Translations under genes and position numbers: made by a program
The notes under the pieces: model-generated
Database searches by the model: none
The model's input: the letters and a program-made list of their open reading frames with translations, nothing else
Told to the model about the DNA's origin: nothing
Shown here: piece by piece, positions 53,892 through 64,000 of the stretch
Layout of the letters: each line of letters opens with the position of its first letter
How positions within the stretch are numbered: the stretch's first letter is position 1
NCBI GenBank assembly: GCA_002633025.1
Contig: NMRB01000188.1
Location: 485,505-549,504 of the forward strand
Reading direction: 5' to 3'
Length of the DNA stretch: 64,000 bases
Origin: Notospermus geniculatus
Taxonomy: Eukaryota; Nemertea; Pilidiophora; Heteronemertea; Lineidae

Positions 53892-55675
53892 ATCCCTCTG
53901 GGGGTATTTTTCGAAATTAAATATTTTTATAATCTGATTGAACAAGTTCCTATGGCATCTTAGCTCTGGAACTTTGATTACAATCTTGCGTCGAAAGCCT
54001 TGGGAATGTCCAGACAAAGTCATTCTTAATCTGGTAAATAATATTCCCCAGAACCCGTGAGATGTACTAATAACTCAGTCAATCATATTAACCTTTTATT
54101 CCAAGTAAGTTACTTTCTGTTCCTATGGGTCATTCTGGTTGGTGACAGTCACACATTATTCATAATCATTTCAAAGGCAGCCAAACATGCCAAAATAACC
54201 TTACGATCAACCGTATTTCTCGGCTATTAAGTATGTAAAACCACAAAGATGGAAATTTTGGTCGGGTTTTTTTCGACGGGATACGCCATGACCAAATTTA
54301 CCAAACTGCACACAGCAGTGCATCTGGTGTATGCACACGTTCGCTTTTCAACGGGCCACGAAAATAGCTCATGCTCGCGAATCTCAAAATACATATAAAG
54401 GAGTTTGCACTCAGTTCGAAACAAAACCAGCACACCTTGGCCTTCAACTGTTTGAACGAGAACATACCATGTCGTCCTCTCTACGATATGTCGGTTACAG
54501 GCCGTTACAGAATTCTTGAAAACTGGTTAGAGTGTTTTGGGCAGTTAGTAAAGAAATCGGTGTAACGAATTCCCGAGGAATCTTCCAAAAATCTACCGAT
54601 ATAAAAACATGGTAATATTTTAAAGTTCGTTTCCCCAGTTTATAAACCGTTGTTAGATTAAGTGTAGGTGGTCATTAAAATATGAAAAAGAGGAATCTGT
54701 GTGGCTATTATGAGACGACCCCTTGCCCTACATCCCGGTGTAATGGCGGCTACATTTTTATGAATGAAGTTTTTGTAGGTGAGTGAACAGGCATGTAATA
54801 CACTTGTGTGCATGGTATAGAACAAAGGGAGCTCATGGACAGATATTGGATGTACATTCGCCACTTTGATGAGGAGGACATCGTCATTCTGTGACAGGCC
54901 AGATAGTTTTACGGCTCCGTATTTCAATGAAAACAACTAGTAGCGATCGAGGTAGGCTTGATAGGTAAGATTGGGTCGTGTTCTGGTGAACCCAAACTCT
55001 TCATTTTCTGAATAAAATCGAACCTTTACACCAGCCAACAAATCCACTATTTTGTTGCACGTTTTCGACAGCATCCTACGTAGAATTTGTTATAGTTTCA
55101 CAGTCCCTTAATTGTACTTCAATTAACAACAGCGATTTGAGTGGTTTGCCTTCAGTTACATTTATAGGTAAATTTTTATATAAATTTTTTAGAAATACAC
55201 AAATATTTTGCACCGCATTTGATATCTCAAAGATGTTACTACTGGCAATTTTATAAGGGAATTTTATAAGGAAACCTTTGGATTTCCATTTTATATCAAC
55301 CAACTTTCATTAGCCTGTGGTATCAAGTCTATTTCCTTGATTCTACATCCAAATTATCTTCCATAGGAAGATTTTCCTGTGCAGTGGTCCTTTCAAACTG
55401 AAAATAACGAGAAAACGGTTCTCCAGGAAGATGGAACAACATTTAATCTTGATCAAGACAGGGACAAACATAACAGAGAGCTACAACTATCGATCTCAAC
55501 CCAGAAGATGTAAAATGGATTTCAGATGATCCCAAAAGTAATCAAAGACGATATTATTTTGAATTTTATCACCGACATCACATGGATTTTTCGGAATTTG
55601 TGTACCTTCTTCGACATCTTCTCGCTAGAAAAAAGAAGGACAAGATAGAAAAATAGACAGACATTTGAAGGGACC
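53892..55675. other. About 1.8 kb without supported gene
   Basis: No exon, RNA gene or repeat was confirmed. Several 60-90-codon frames are scattered on both strands. Confidence 0.35.
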
Positions 55676-55833
55676 AGGGCCTGGTTGCACAAAACTCACG
55701 ATAGCGCTAACTTGGTGTTAGCGCTAACTTTATGTTAAGTGACGTAAAAATCCTTTGTCTCTTTACGTCATTTAACATAAAGTTAGCGGTAACACCAAGT
55801 TAGCGCTAACATGAGTTTTGTGCAACCAGCCCT
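55676..55833. mobile_element. Foldback MITE with AGGGCCTGGTTGCACAAAACTC ends, 158 bp
   Basis: AGGGCCTGGTTGCACAAAAC pairs with GTTTTGTGCAACCAGCCCT. The inner TAGCGCTAACTTGGTGTTAG then CGCTAACTTTATGTTAA pairs almost perfectly, so the whole element is one hairpin with a short loop at CCTTTGTCTC. Confidence 0.9.
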
Positions 55834-56163
55834 GGGGTCAACCTTAGTGACTCTTGATTATTTTGGTTCGCTATAGGACGTTTCATTCCTATCTCTGAGA
55901 ACTTGGTGTAAAGAGATGTCAACATAGGTGACAAACTCAACAATCCTCTGTAGAACTATTTTCAGAGAAATGCTGCCTCAATTGCTTCTGAATTTGAACG
56001 ATCTGGACCTTTTTCTTCTACATGTATTTAATACATTCATTTATACCAGATAGAACTACAAAAAGTTCTTGATAAGACTGTTCAGGAGGAGGTCTTCTGA
56101 TTGAACAACTACGCAAGCAGACGTTGAGTTTTCTACAGCCTGTAGACGACGAATTAGCGATCA

Positions 56164-56277
56164 GGACCCATATTCATAAAACCCTGCTAGGCTTAGTTGC
56201 CTGCTAAAATGCCTAGTTTGTACAGACCAATGTACACAACTAGCAGCCAACTAGCAAGGTTTTATGAATATGGGCCC
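56164..56277. mobile_element. Hairpin MITE family E, copy 2
   Basis: GGACCCATATTCATAAAACC pairs with GGTTTTATGAATATGGGCCC. It shares CCAATGTACACAACTAGCA with copies 1 and 3. Confidence 0.92.
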
Positions 56278-56316
56278 AGATTCACCAAAATCGCAGTTGT
56301 AAGGTCACAGAGACCT

Positions 56317-56435
56317 GGGCCCATATTCATAAAACCTTGCCAGGCTTAGTTGCTTTCTAAACTGCCCAGTTTGTACAGGCCAATGTACACAACTAGCACT
56401 CAACTAAGCTAGCAAGGTTTTATGAATATGGGCCC
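56317..56435. mobile_element. Hairpin MITE family E, copy 3
   Basis: GGGCCCATATTCATAAAACC and GGTTTTATGAATATGGGCCC are perfect inverted ends. It lies only 39 bp from copy 2 in the same orientation. Confidence 0.92.
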
Positions 56436-56439
56436 TGGC

Positions 56440-56630
56440 TTTGCCACTGGGGATCCTCCAACATTATCACATCAAAAAGTCAGCGTCAGGACTACGATTC
56501 GAAGATATCCACAGCCTGTTGTGTGGTCAGCCGACCATCACCAACACGAGAAGCTGGACCCTGGCATTGCCAGACCTCTGTCACCTTACAATTGCAACCA
56601 GTGTAATATACATGTACATGCATCTGTCTA
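56440..56630 (+). pseudogene. Degenerate coding-like repeat, copy 2
   Basis: The plus frame includes RYPQPVVWSADHHQHEKLDP and GIARPLSPYNCNQCN, resembling the frame at 40985-41180. The nucleotide string AGCCTGYTGTGTGGTCAGC is shared. Conservation at amino-acid level with synonymous changes hints at past coding selection. Protein family unknown. Confidence 0.45.
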
Positions 56631-56869
56631 AAAGCAAAAATAGATAAAGATCAATTTTTGCTAAAAGGGAGCAACTTCTTAGACTTCGCCCTCAAATAAC
56701 TGTGGAGTCCCAAGTGGATTGTGGTTTACGAAAATCTAGAAACTTATCGACTTAGAGATCAACACATGGATTCTGATATTGGTAACCACAGAATAAATTT
56801 CCCCCGGTTCATGTTAGGTGACTTCGGTGGGGTAACATGACTTGCAACTCAAAAATAACAATACAGTCA

Positions 56870-57235
56870 TAACATTGGTGTAACCCTTACATAATGAACA
56901 CTGAAAATCAGACTTTTCAGTGTAGGTGTTACACCGGCATGAACACTGAAAATCAGAGTTACTTTTCAGTGTAGGTGTTACACCGGAATGAACACTGAAA
57001 ATCAGAGTTACTTTTCAGTGTTGGTGTTACACCGGAATGAACACTGAAAATCAGAGTTACTTTTCAGTGCAGGTGTTACACCGGAATGAACACTGAAAAT
57101 CAGAGTTACTTTTCAGTGTTGGTGTTACACCGGAATAAATGAACACTGAAAATCAGAGTTACTTTTCAGTGTAGGTGTTACACCGGAATGAACACCGAAA
57201 ATCTGTGTTCGTTGTTTAAGGGTTACACTAATTTT
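56870..57235. repeat. 49-bp tandem array, each unit self-complementary
   Basis: About seven units of GAACACTGAAAATCAGAGTT, ACTTTTCAGTGTAGGTGTTA and CACCGGAAT recur at 49-base spacing (56941, 56990, 57039, 57088, one 53-base step, 57141, 57190). Each holds a perfect 10-bp stem, ACACTGAAAA/TTTTCAGTGT, and a GGTGTTACACC palindrome. The array is bracketed by TGTAACCCTTA and TAAGGGTTACA, so the whole array may be the interior of one foldback element. Confidence 0.93.
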
Positions 57236-57725
57236 TTACTGTCTAGGCCTACCGAATGAATGGAAGTGCACAGCATTTGAAGTGACGACAGCTGAGTGTC
57301 ACAGAGCAATTTTATAGACAAACAGGATGAAGGCGACTGATGATGTGCATGATGATTGATAGAGAGGCATAAATAGCACCAGCTAAACTGAATGAGGTCA
57401 ACAGAATCGGAAGAGCAAGAGTACAGGAGCACCCAACATTTTGGGCTTCTCTGAAGCTGTTTTGCTTTTTCTCACGTTTCGTGTCTGTTCACACCTCTCA
57501 CTCTCAGAAGAAGTTCCAGAACTGGTCAGTGACCTTGTCGGGGAACCAGCAATGGACGTTCAGAAAACTGGCCAAGCTTGTACTTATTCCGAGACCGAGG
57601 TGTTTATTGAAATTCCACCTGTCATGGGAAGGTCGTATCCATTCTCTCAAGTGACTTTCATCTTACAGACTCCCACCCACCTTTTTACATCCTTCTAGAA
57701 AAGAGTAGGCCTATAACACTCTTAA
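57236..57725. other. No supported gene
   Basis: An 85-codon plus frame from 57441 starts with a hydrophobic stretch (AVLLFLTFRVC) that mimics a signal peptide, but it uses a TTG start and lacks other support. Confidence 0.35.
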
Positions 57726-57876
57726 GTCTGATCACAGGCGGCCGAAGTTTTGTCACAAAATAGGGTGAAATGTACGTTGGGGGTAGTAGTCCTACTATAA
57801 TTTATAGTAGGACTACTACCCCCAACGTACATTTCACCCTATTTTGTGACAAAACTTCCGCCGCCTGTGGTCTGAT
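57726..57876. mobile_element. Nearly perfect 137-bp hairpin with 7-bp target duplication
   Basis: GTCTGAT at 57726-57732 and 57870-57876 flanks an element that is one near-perfect hairpin. CACAGGCGGC at the end, GTGAAATGTACGTTGGGGGT inside and TAGTAGTCCTACTATAA at the tip pair with a single mismatch noticed. The near-identity of the arms implies recent insertion. Confidence 0.95.
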
Positions 57877-59769
57877 ATTCGATGCTGACACAGGGGAATG
57901 CACTAATACAGACCTAGTTCCAGGACAGCGATAGGCCCAAAAGGAGTACAGTCTGTGTAAAAAAGTTGGTCACTGAAAGCTTCTGATGGGATGGTACTCA
58001 GCAAGAACACATAAACCACAAATTGCCCGTCGCAGAAATACTTTTCGAACACTGTCCCTCGAAGGTGGGCAGTTCACGTAGAACTTTGTATGGTGTTCAC
58101 GCATGTCCTGTGTGCATGGTCAGGTGCATACAGATGATGGATACGACCAGATACTCCCGAAGATTGGGCATCATTCACCTTAAAATATTTCAAATAGGCC
58201 TACTCATAGCCGAGGTGAGTCAAGGATCTGAAAGGAACTCCCTTTCGCCGTGACGTACCGAACGTTTTCTTCCTGTCAAGGAATTTTAGTACCGGTGAAC
58301 TTTACCGATGAAGGCCATTGACCTCCTTGATGCCAACCAGCCTGAGCACCCTTGGCCGCCTGCTTTTCCATTCCTCTCACCACACCAAGGGAATTTTTCC
58401 TCATCCTACAACCGGATTCAAGGTATACTTTAGCATCTGGGATGGTTTTATGATGATGGACCGTAAAAATTGAGTGCAACACCGGCCGATAATATCCTGC
58501 CCTCTGTGACCTTAGGACGACAAAGGTAATGACACATTAAACACAGGAGTTAATGGGTCCAGATTTAAATATAGGACTATTATACCACTAACTGAGGACG
58601 GATGAGACCACATCCTTCCCAAATGGACCAAACGAAACAACCCCTGCTATTTTCGGACAAGTACAAATACATACGACGCAGTGCAGCTCAGTGCAGAAGT
58701 TCGTGAACTTCTTCCGCCCGCGGGTCGTTCAGAGTTTGAGGCTAAATGGAGTTCACATAAAATTAGAACAGTTTGATATTGGTTCGGAGTTACCTATTGC
58801 AACAGGTTTTCAAATGGCGAGCGTTATATTTACATTACACTTGTGGCTATCGCCGTCCGTCCGTCTGAAGAAACGTCCCAGAATGCGATTTCGGATTGCC
58901 CCAATTCATCTTTTGACGTGGGACTGATAATGTTAATGAACTTGCTTATGATAATGATGCGAATGAGACCTGGGAAACCGTTCTTTAATAGTTTATGCGC
59001 CGGTAAAATCCTCAGAAGCAAGATACCATAGTCATTACCGTACACACCAAAATGCAGTTTTTGATTTTACCATTACAACTTGAGGTCCATCAAGATAGGG
59101 GTACCAAAAGATAAATTAGACCATCCCGCCGTTCTGCATCGTGCGATACCGACTTCATGATTCCAAACGCAGACGATGATATTTTTGCCAACAAATCCAC
59201 TATCCACAGTTCCCACGCTGCATAAACTACAAGCATAATAGCTGCATGAAGGAAGGGCGTACAGGGTACAGCAGGGACCAAAATACACTGCACGAGGTAC
59301 TCTTAACCCTCACATCGCGCTTGTTGTCAGTGGGATTTTTTTCAGATGAGACCAGTGACGCAGACAGCGTCTAGGTCCGGGCGTCTCAGAAAGATTAAAT
59401 TCGCCTACCTCGTCCGACTGATGTCTGGGCCCCTTTTCCAGCCGACCTGAGAAGACTTCGTCCGATGTGTTCGCTCTAAACTAACACGAAGAGTGTCCTT
59501 GGCCAAGGTATCAGTCTTTTTGGGGTTGTCCTAGTCGAAATGAAGATATTTGTTCAATCGATTCCGCCGGCATCTGAATATAATTTGTTAATCGGCCATG
59601 TCTTAATGGGTTTGGTGTAAAAGCACGTTTGAACACGAAGCGCGGTGTCTGCCCGCTAAAGCTGGGTACAAAATAACGGTAGTCCATAAAAATCGAAGTT
59701 AAAACCACAAGGAATGCGGAAACTGCAGGATTTGCCTCCGAAGTTAGTTTATCGCACTGAAATGTCGGC
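57877..59769. other. About 1.9 kb without supported gene
   Basis: Open frames up to 78 codons show no domain or good splice pairs. No repeat was confirmed. Confidence 0.35.
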
Positions 59770-60070
59770 TCCATTAAATGTCTGAATCCGGTTCCCACGA
59801 ACGGTTAAACAGCTGATTGAAATGGTTGGTGTCTCGCTGACCCGACCCGGCCGGTTCAGGCCGCTGCCCCCATTTCGACGACGCCCGGTTAGGCATCATC
59901 GGAATGGTATAGGTCGTTAGACTTCGATACGACGTAGATCTGAAAGGGTCAGTCCCTACAAAGGGCTGCGAGGCGGCGGTTCCCCGCGCCGGGCGGCAAT
60001 TAAGAACCAGCTGAGTTCGCCATTGTACCCATAATCCCTTGCGCGCGTGTCTTGAACACTTCACCATCGA
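59770..60070. promoter_or_regulatory. GC- and CpG-rich island with an SBS-like element
   Basis: CpG density is visibly higher than anywhere else in the window (CCCGACCCGGCCGG, GAGGCGGCGGTTCCCCGCGC, GCGCGCG). TACCCATAATCCCTTGCG at 60026-60043 closely resembles the long ZNF143/THAP11 promoter motif. A 97-codon minus-strand frame fills most of the island and is probably a consequence of the composition. It could be a promoter or a diverged GC-rich repeat. Confidence 0.4.
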
Positions 60071-60650
60071 CGGAATTGTGCGCTGTAGGTTTTATCTTCC
60101 GAGAAACGAATAAAAATAGCTACAGAGGCTAAAATTACCTTGGATCTCGCCAGGGGAGCGTTGAATGCATGGCTACCGGGTTAAAAGTGAAAGGAGATCA
60201 ACTTAGAAAGACGAATGGCAGAGAATATCAAGTATAGAAGTAAGATAACATGATATTGGGGGCTGACCTCCCTCAGATCTCGGGAGAATAGGACCTCCTA
60301 TGGCTTCAAAAATATTTTCATTTTTATGTCAGCGTGTGTGACATTGTAACACTGTCATAGGATCAATAGAGAATAGTGTTGGCACCGAAATTAAGTGTGT
60401 TTTTAATGGAAGTTATATACATGTATAGTGCAGTTGAGAAATCTTCCTCCATAGCCCAAACAGTCATCCTCCCGTCACCTCACCGGGCGCCTCACCTTGT
60501 TTTTAGGGGAGCTGTAGGCCTACCAAAGCGGGCTAAATCAATATATATGCGTAATGTCACCTTCTTTGGGTCAGCACTGAGTTCGGCGACTCATCAGAAG
60601 AGGAGTCAATACCAAATTCGTCATTGGCTAGGTGTAGGCTACATCCATTC
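60071..60650. other. No supported gene
   Basis: The plus frame of 131 codons (60376-60771) runs into the following foldback and is not supported. Confidence 0.35.
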
Positions 60651-60857
60651 CAGGCCCGTAGGAGCCGGAGGGTCCTGGGCCCCCCACTTTTTTGCCAAAA
60701 AATACCTTGGCCCAAATGTCCATTTTATATGTCCATATTTTTGCTCTCAGATCCCAGGAAAATGCATCTAAAAGCACTTTTTAATTTTTCTGGGGGAGGA
60801 CCCCCCCCCCCCGTTTGGGCTTCCCACTTCCTTTTCGCTGCTNCTGCTACGGGCCTG
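60651..60857. mobile_element. hAT-like foldback, about 207 bp; N at 60843
   Basis: CAGGCCCGTAGGAGC and GCTNCTGCTACGGGCCTG are inverted ends. Both are followed inward by C/G runs and GGGCCCCCC / GGGGGAGGACC segments. CAGG ends with G-rich subterminal DNA resemble 38883 and 62551. Confidence 0.7.
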
Positions 60858-61056
60858 CAATTTCCAGGTATGCGAACGCGGAGAAAGTCCCCATGAAATC
60901 AATGTTCCGGGTGCTATATTAGTATTGTCATAATGGATTAAGCCTTTGTGAAGGAGTATGTCGCTAGCCCTGACCATAACCGTTGACAATGCATGGCTTT
61001 TGTATTGAGAAGTTCCATTGTAGGACTTTCTGCTCTGGTACACCTAAACCCACTAC

Positions 61057-61440
61057 CTAATAGGTAAGTATGTTAGTCCCAAGGCCCACCCATGCTTCAC
61101 AAAGAAATGAAATTAGAGGAACAATACAGAGTCTAACAAGTTGTGCCATGCCATGCAAGTTCTTGGACTTGTTCCCGGGACTGTTTACCTAATTTATTTA
61201 TTTATTTATTTATTTCAGTCGTACTACACTTTAAGGTGTGTGCTTCGATCAGTGCGAGGGGTGCAAAGAAACAAAATGAAGTGACCGTGTTGTAAAGTTA
61301 CTCGGTACAAACTACATAATCAAATCTTCTATCTCGGTTTTCTCCAAAATTTCATAATTTCTGTTGTCACGGTAGATAAGTATGTTAGCCACTAGGCCAC
61401 TCTCCTTCACAACGAAAGGAGAGGAACAATAGATACTAGT
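61057..61440 (-). repeat. Two diverged copies, 315 bp apart, with an A-box-like core
   Basis: TAGGTAAGTATGTTAGTCCC ... AGAGGAACAATA (61057-61135) is echoed by TAGATAAGTATGTTAGCCAC ... AGAGGAACAATA (61372-61440). In the second copy the minus strand reads TGGCCTAGTGGCTAAC, a Pol III A-box-like string. No B box was confirmed. Confidence 0.5.
61190..61216. repeat. (TTTA)n microsatellite
   Basis: About six TTTA units end in TTTCAG. The AG could act as a fortuitous acceptor. Confidence 0.95.
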
Positions 61441-61542
61441 ATGTTAACAGTGACCCCTGTGACGCCAGGGAGCGTGTCATGGCTGGGCAAATACTGGCAT
61501 TGACAATGTTTAGACTGCCCAGTCATCTGCGGTTTATTGTTT

Positions 61543-61769
61543 CATCCCTTCATGAGAGCTACCCCAGACGTCGATTCGTGTTTTTGTTCGAACACGAGTT
61601 AAAAAAGTCAGGTGAAAGTGACATGCTTCCATGTGAAATAATCTGATTGATGATCGACTGTAACCATAGCACTTTTTTTCATCATCTAACTGTTGCTGAC
61701 AAACTTTCTCAACTCTTGCTCGGACGAAAACGTGAATCGACGGCTGACGTAGTTCTCATTGAATGTATG
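61543..61769. mobile_element. MITE family A, copy 3
   Basis: TTCATGAGAGCTACCCCAGA then CGTCGATTCGTGTTTTTGTT matches the complement of the right end (ACGTGAATCGACGGCTGACG then TAGTTCTCATTGAATGTATG) with drift. The interior CTTCCATGTGAAATAATCTG and TTGATGATCGACTGTAACCA are nearly identical to copy 1. Confidence 0.9.
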
Positions 61770-62550
61770 ATTTATTTGAATCCAGGTGATCTTCATGGCA
61801 CCTGTGTCATTGAGGGATCACGATATATCTATTACCATAACAACTGTCAATATTCAAGGGGGTAAATGACATGCTAAAACGCAACAATTCCAGTGTCCCC
61901 TGAAGCTTCAGTTGACCGAGACAACTCATCCTGCAAAGGCAGTCCTCGTCTCCAACACTGAGTCCCACATCATGAGCAGCTATCGGATAAAAATCACTAT
62001 GCCACGACCCTGAGAGTGAAACCAATCCCCACCCCTTCTTGTCCCACGTGAATACCCCCTTGTTATTTACCAAGCAGTTCAGAAGTTCAACTATTCGAAA
62101 ACGAAAACTGCGAATGTCACAACTGAAGGAATTATGACATGTTGAATGCGTGACCTTGGGGTCACTGGGTCCAGATTTTAGAAATATTGAACTACCAAAT
62201 ATGATGGATTCTTGACAAACTTTTGCACCGAAAACGACGACTGTGATTGAAAGGGACAATTCAGTTCTTTGTCCCTGCTACAACAAGTCCATCAGACCTT
62301 TGGAGCACTAGCTTTTCAAGGTTTTGATACCTGCTTGCTTTCTGAACTAACCCCCTCGTTTGACAGCAATAGCATCATCAATTCCTTCATACAATAGGAA
62401 AGGTTTCGAGAAATGAACATGATACAATGAGAATTGAGAAATGATACAAAAAGGCCCTGGCGATGCTGCCCTCTAGCTAAAAATATCCTGTCATTGCCCA
62501 AAGCACCAATGTGGAGGAGAGAGCGTTGGGTTTACTTCATACTCACTTGT
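61770..62550. other. No supported gene
   Basis: A 150-codon minus frame (61807-62259) covers much of this stretch. It has no domain or splice context; see the rejected list. Confidence 0.3.
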
Positions 62551-62802
62551 CAGGCGAGCGGATCCAGGATTTGGGGCAGAGGGGGGTCAGGGCCGCCGAG
62601 GGCGGTCGTTTCAGGCGCGCGGCGAAGATACCCGCCCCGAAATCTAGAAGGCCGTACACGCGATTTCCTGGCATCTCAGTATCAAAACAGAAGCTTTATT
62701 CTTGCATTTTTTGCTTATTGTCGGAAATTATTGAGAAAAAAACAATTGGTAGTGGCGAGCAGGGGGGTCACGACCCCCACCCCCACCCCGGATCCGCGCC
62801 TG
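62551..62802. mobile_element. hAT-like foldback, 252 bp
   Basis: CAGGCGAGCGGATCCAGGAT and GGATCCGCGCCTG are inverted ends with GGGGGGTCA / TCACGACCCCC inside. CAGG(N)GCGGATCCAGG ends are common in non-autonomous hAT elements of aquatic animals. Long frames across it (141 and 152 codons) are not genes. Confidence 0.75.
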
Positions 62803-62943
62803 CTTGCTTGGGGTTTTTTAACGGAATCTCAAATGATGGTCTCACTCATAGATCATTAGCCTTGACCTGCCATCTGCTAGAGAAAAGGAGAAGCAACCCA
62901 GTAGGCCTATACCTCTCTGTACATGTCCGATATACTTTTGAGA

Positions 62944-63308
62944 CAATGGGGCATATAAATAAAGACTAGCAAATGCTTTTACTTGAATTTTGCAATACAA
63001 ATGTACTAATGCTGTACAAATCTGAAGTAAAAGCATTTGCTTGTCTTTATTCATATGACCCAATGGCTGACACTTTTAAAAGTTAGCAAATGCTTTTACT
63101 TCAGGTTTTGTAGTACATTTACATTGGACATTGCTGTGCAAATCTTAAGAAAAAGCATTTGCTAACTTTTGTGACTACCAGCCAATGGGTCATATGAATA
63201 AAGACTAGCAGATGCTTTTTACTTGAATTTTGCAATACAAATGCATTAGGCAATGCTGTACAAAGTTGAAGTAAAAGCATTTGCTAGTCTTCATCCATAT
63301 GACCCAAG
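62944..63308. mobile_element. Three family D hairpin MITEs in a row
   Basis: Copies at about 62948-63061, 63065-63173 and 63179-63304 each contain TAGCAAATGCTTTTACTT (third copy TAGCAGATGCTTTTTACTT) and the inverted AAGCATTTGCT. Outer copies have CATATGAATAAAGAC ends, the middle one GGCTGACACTTTTAAAAG ends. CAATGG separates them, consistent with insertion into each other's edges or local amplification. Confidence 0.92.
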
Positions 63309-64000
63309 ATGTGCGAAATACATTTCTAAACTTACTTTTTGTCCCTGTGCACCTTGAGCACAACTGCTGAGCCAGGCGTCACTATTTCGAGGAAGTGTAC
63401 AAGACAACTGAATCGTTCGCTTCGTGCATGTCTAGACCAATGATCAAACTGGCCTTCTAACCGCTCGCTTATCTATTTTTGGTAAGGGTCAGTAGGCCTT
63501 CAAAGTTGGGGCAGCTTTGTTAGCCATGACGAAGGTTCAACACGGGCATTTGGTGACGTTCTCTGCTCAACGTATAAATGGTGGTAGGCCTAGTCCTATT
63601 CGAGACGAAATCGTCAGCGTATATTGTCCTTTGAATGAAGACGCAGTTGCATCACATGCATTACGACGAGCTTTCAATATTGAGGGCGATTTGTAGCCTT
63701 CTGCAGGTCTCCATAATCACGCCTTGAATCTGAGTTAGGGAAACGTCAGACAAGATCCACAAACAGTGTCCTGTCCGAATCAAGATCACAAAACATTGGG
63801 CGACAACCGTAGTAGCCAACTTTCGAAAGAAGTCGGCGAACACACTTTTGGAGGTAGGCCTACTGAGGAACATTCTGTTGACGATTCAGTGTCAATCATT
63901 TTTCGTGTTGGTATTCCAAAGGGCTCATAGGCAGTCTGTACCCTCTTCATTTTCAGGATCAAGATCTTTGCTTTACTCCTCCCCCCCCCCCCGAATTTAA
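63309..64000. other. No gene; poly-C near the end
   Basis: A C run lies at about 63981-63993. A 70-codon minus frame at 63661-63873 is unsupported. CGCTCGCTTATCTATTTTTG at about 63461 is shared with 23505-23525, otherwise nothing is recognised. Confidence 0.35.

Larger units (their letters stand above)
60858..61542. other. No gene; repeats listed separately
   Basis: Contains a possible exon-like donor AATAG|GTAAGTATG at about 61063, part of the diverged repeat described at 61057-61440. A (TTTA)n tract is at 61190-61216. Confidence 0.35.

Noticed and set aside
57441-57698. Frame with signal-peptide-like N-terminus
   Set aside because: Starts with TTG, is open upstream without a start, and has no cleavage or domain evidence.
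61807-62259. 150-codon minus-strand open frame
   Set aside because: No acceptor or donor pairs and no domain recognised. Possible remnant of an unknown element, but not supportable.
62434-62969. Overlapping 141- and 152-codon plus-strand frames
   Set aside because: They read straight across the hAT-like foldback at 62551-62802. Gly/Arg/Pro-rich peptide is an effect of its GC-rich ends.

Overview
This window is a piece of a eukaryotic, almost certainly metazoan, nuclear genome. It is AT-rich and gene-poor, has no long open reading frames (none above about 160 codons), no operons and no ribosome-binding sites, and is packed with short palindromic mobile elements, tRNA-derived retroposons, minisatellites and microsatellites. 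Frequent TACATGTA and TAGGCCTA strings together with many hairpin MITEs remind me of marine invertebrates (echinoderm, hemichordate, amphioxus or mollusc). That placement is an impression and I could not narrow it. Three isolated N positions (29690, 44023, 60843) indicate draft-quality bases.

Coding content: I found no complete gene. I found short open segments bounded by good splice sites, best read as candidate exons of intron-rich genes. On the plus strand, 4351-4456 and 7769-8019 have compatible phases and would give a cysteine-containing C-terminus. 21896-22118 looks like a serine-rich terminal exon. 25689-25748 and 38174-38223 are small internal exons. 30506-30579 encodes a peptide fitting the BH3 signature of the BCL-2 family. 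On the minus strand, 41560-41621, 33370-33402 and 32682-32727 form a phase-compatible chain, and 19218-19292 with 12780-12803 form another. None is matched to a database, and all need transcript evidence.

Layout: 1-9 kb holds four foldback elements, direct duplications and the first exon pair. 9-18 kb is the densest MITE zone: a 99-bp unit inserted with a 9-bp target duplication into the edge of a TA-flanked MITE, a second TA-flanked MITE, a 0.9-kb foldback containing a SINE, and two abutting foldbacks sharing TTAA sites. 18-22 kb has a promoter-like cluster (ETS, SBS-like and YY1-like motifs) and a candidate terminal exon. 22.6-23.5 kb is a 40-bp satellite. 25.9-28.1 kb has a duplicated unit with exon-like cores, a (TATTTG/TATTAA) minisatellite and a 100-bp tandem duplication. 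28.4-34.2 kb contains a foldback cut by a SINE, the BH3-like exon abutting a MITE, two minus-strand exons and a second SINE with target duplication. 36-41 kb has several foldbacks plus RFX, octamer and YY1-type motifs. 42-48 kb has a 313-bp foldback, a third SINE and two adjoining foldbacks, one built on telomere-like repeats. 50-57 kb has a Tc1-like element, several hairpin families and a 49-bp cruciform-forming tandem array. 57-64 kb has a near-perfect 137-bp hairpin with target duplication, a GC-rich promoter-like island, hAT-like foldbacks and a cluster of three related MITEs.

The dominant biology is therefore waves of non-autonomous DNA transposons and SINEs in an intron-rich or intergenic landscape. 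Several families recur here, so insertion order can be read in places.
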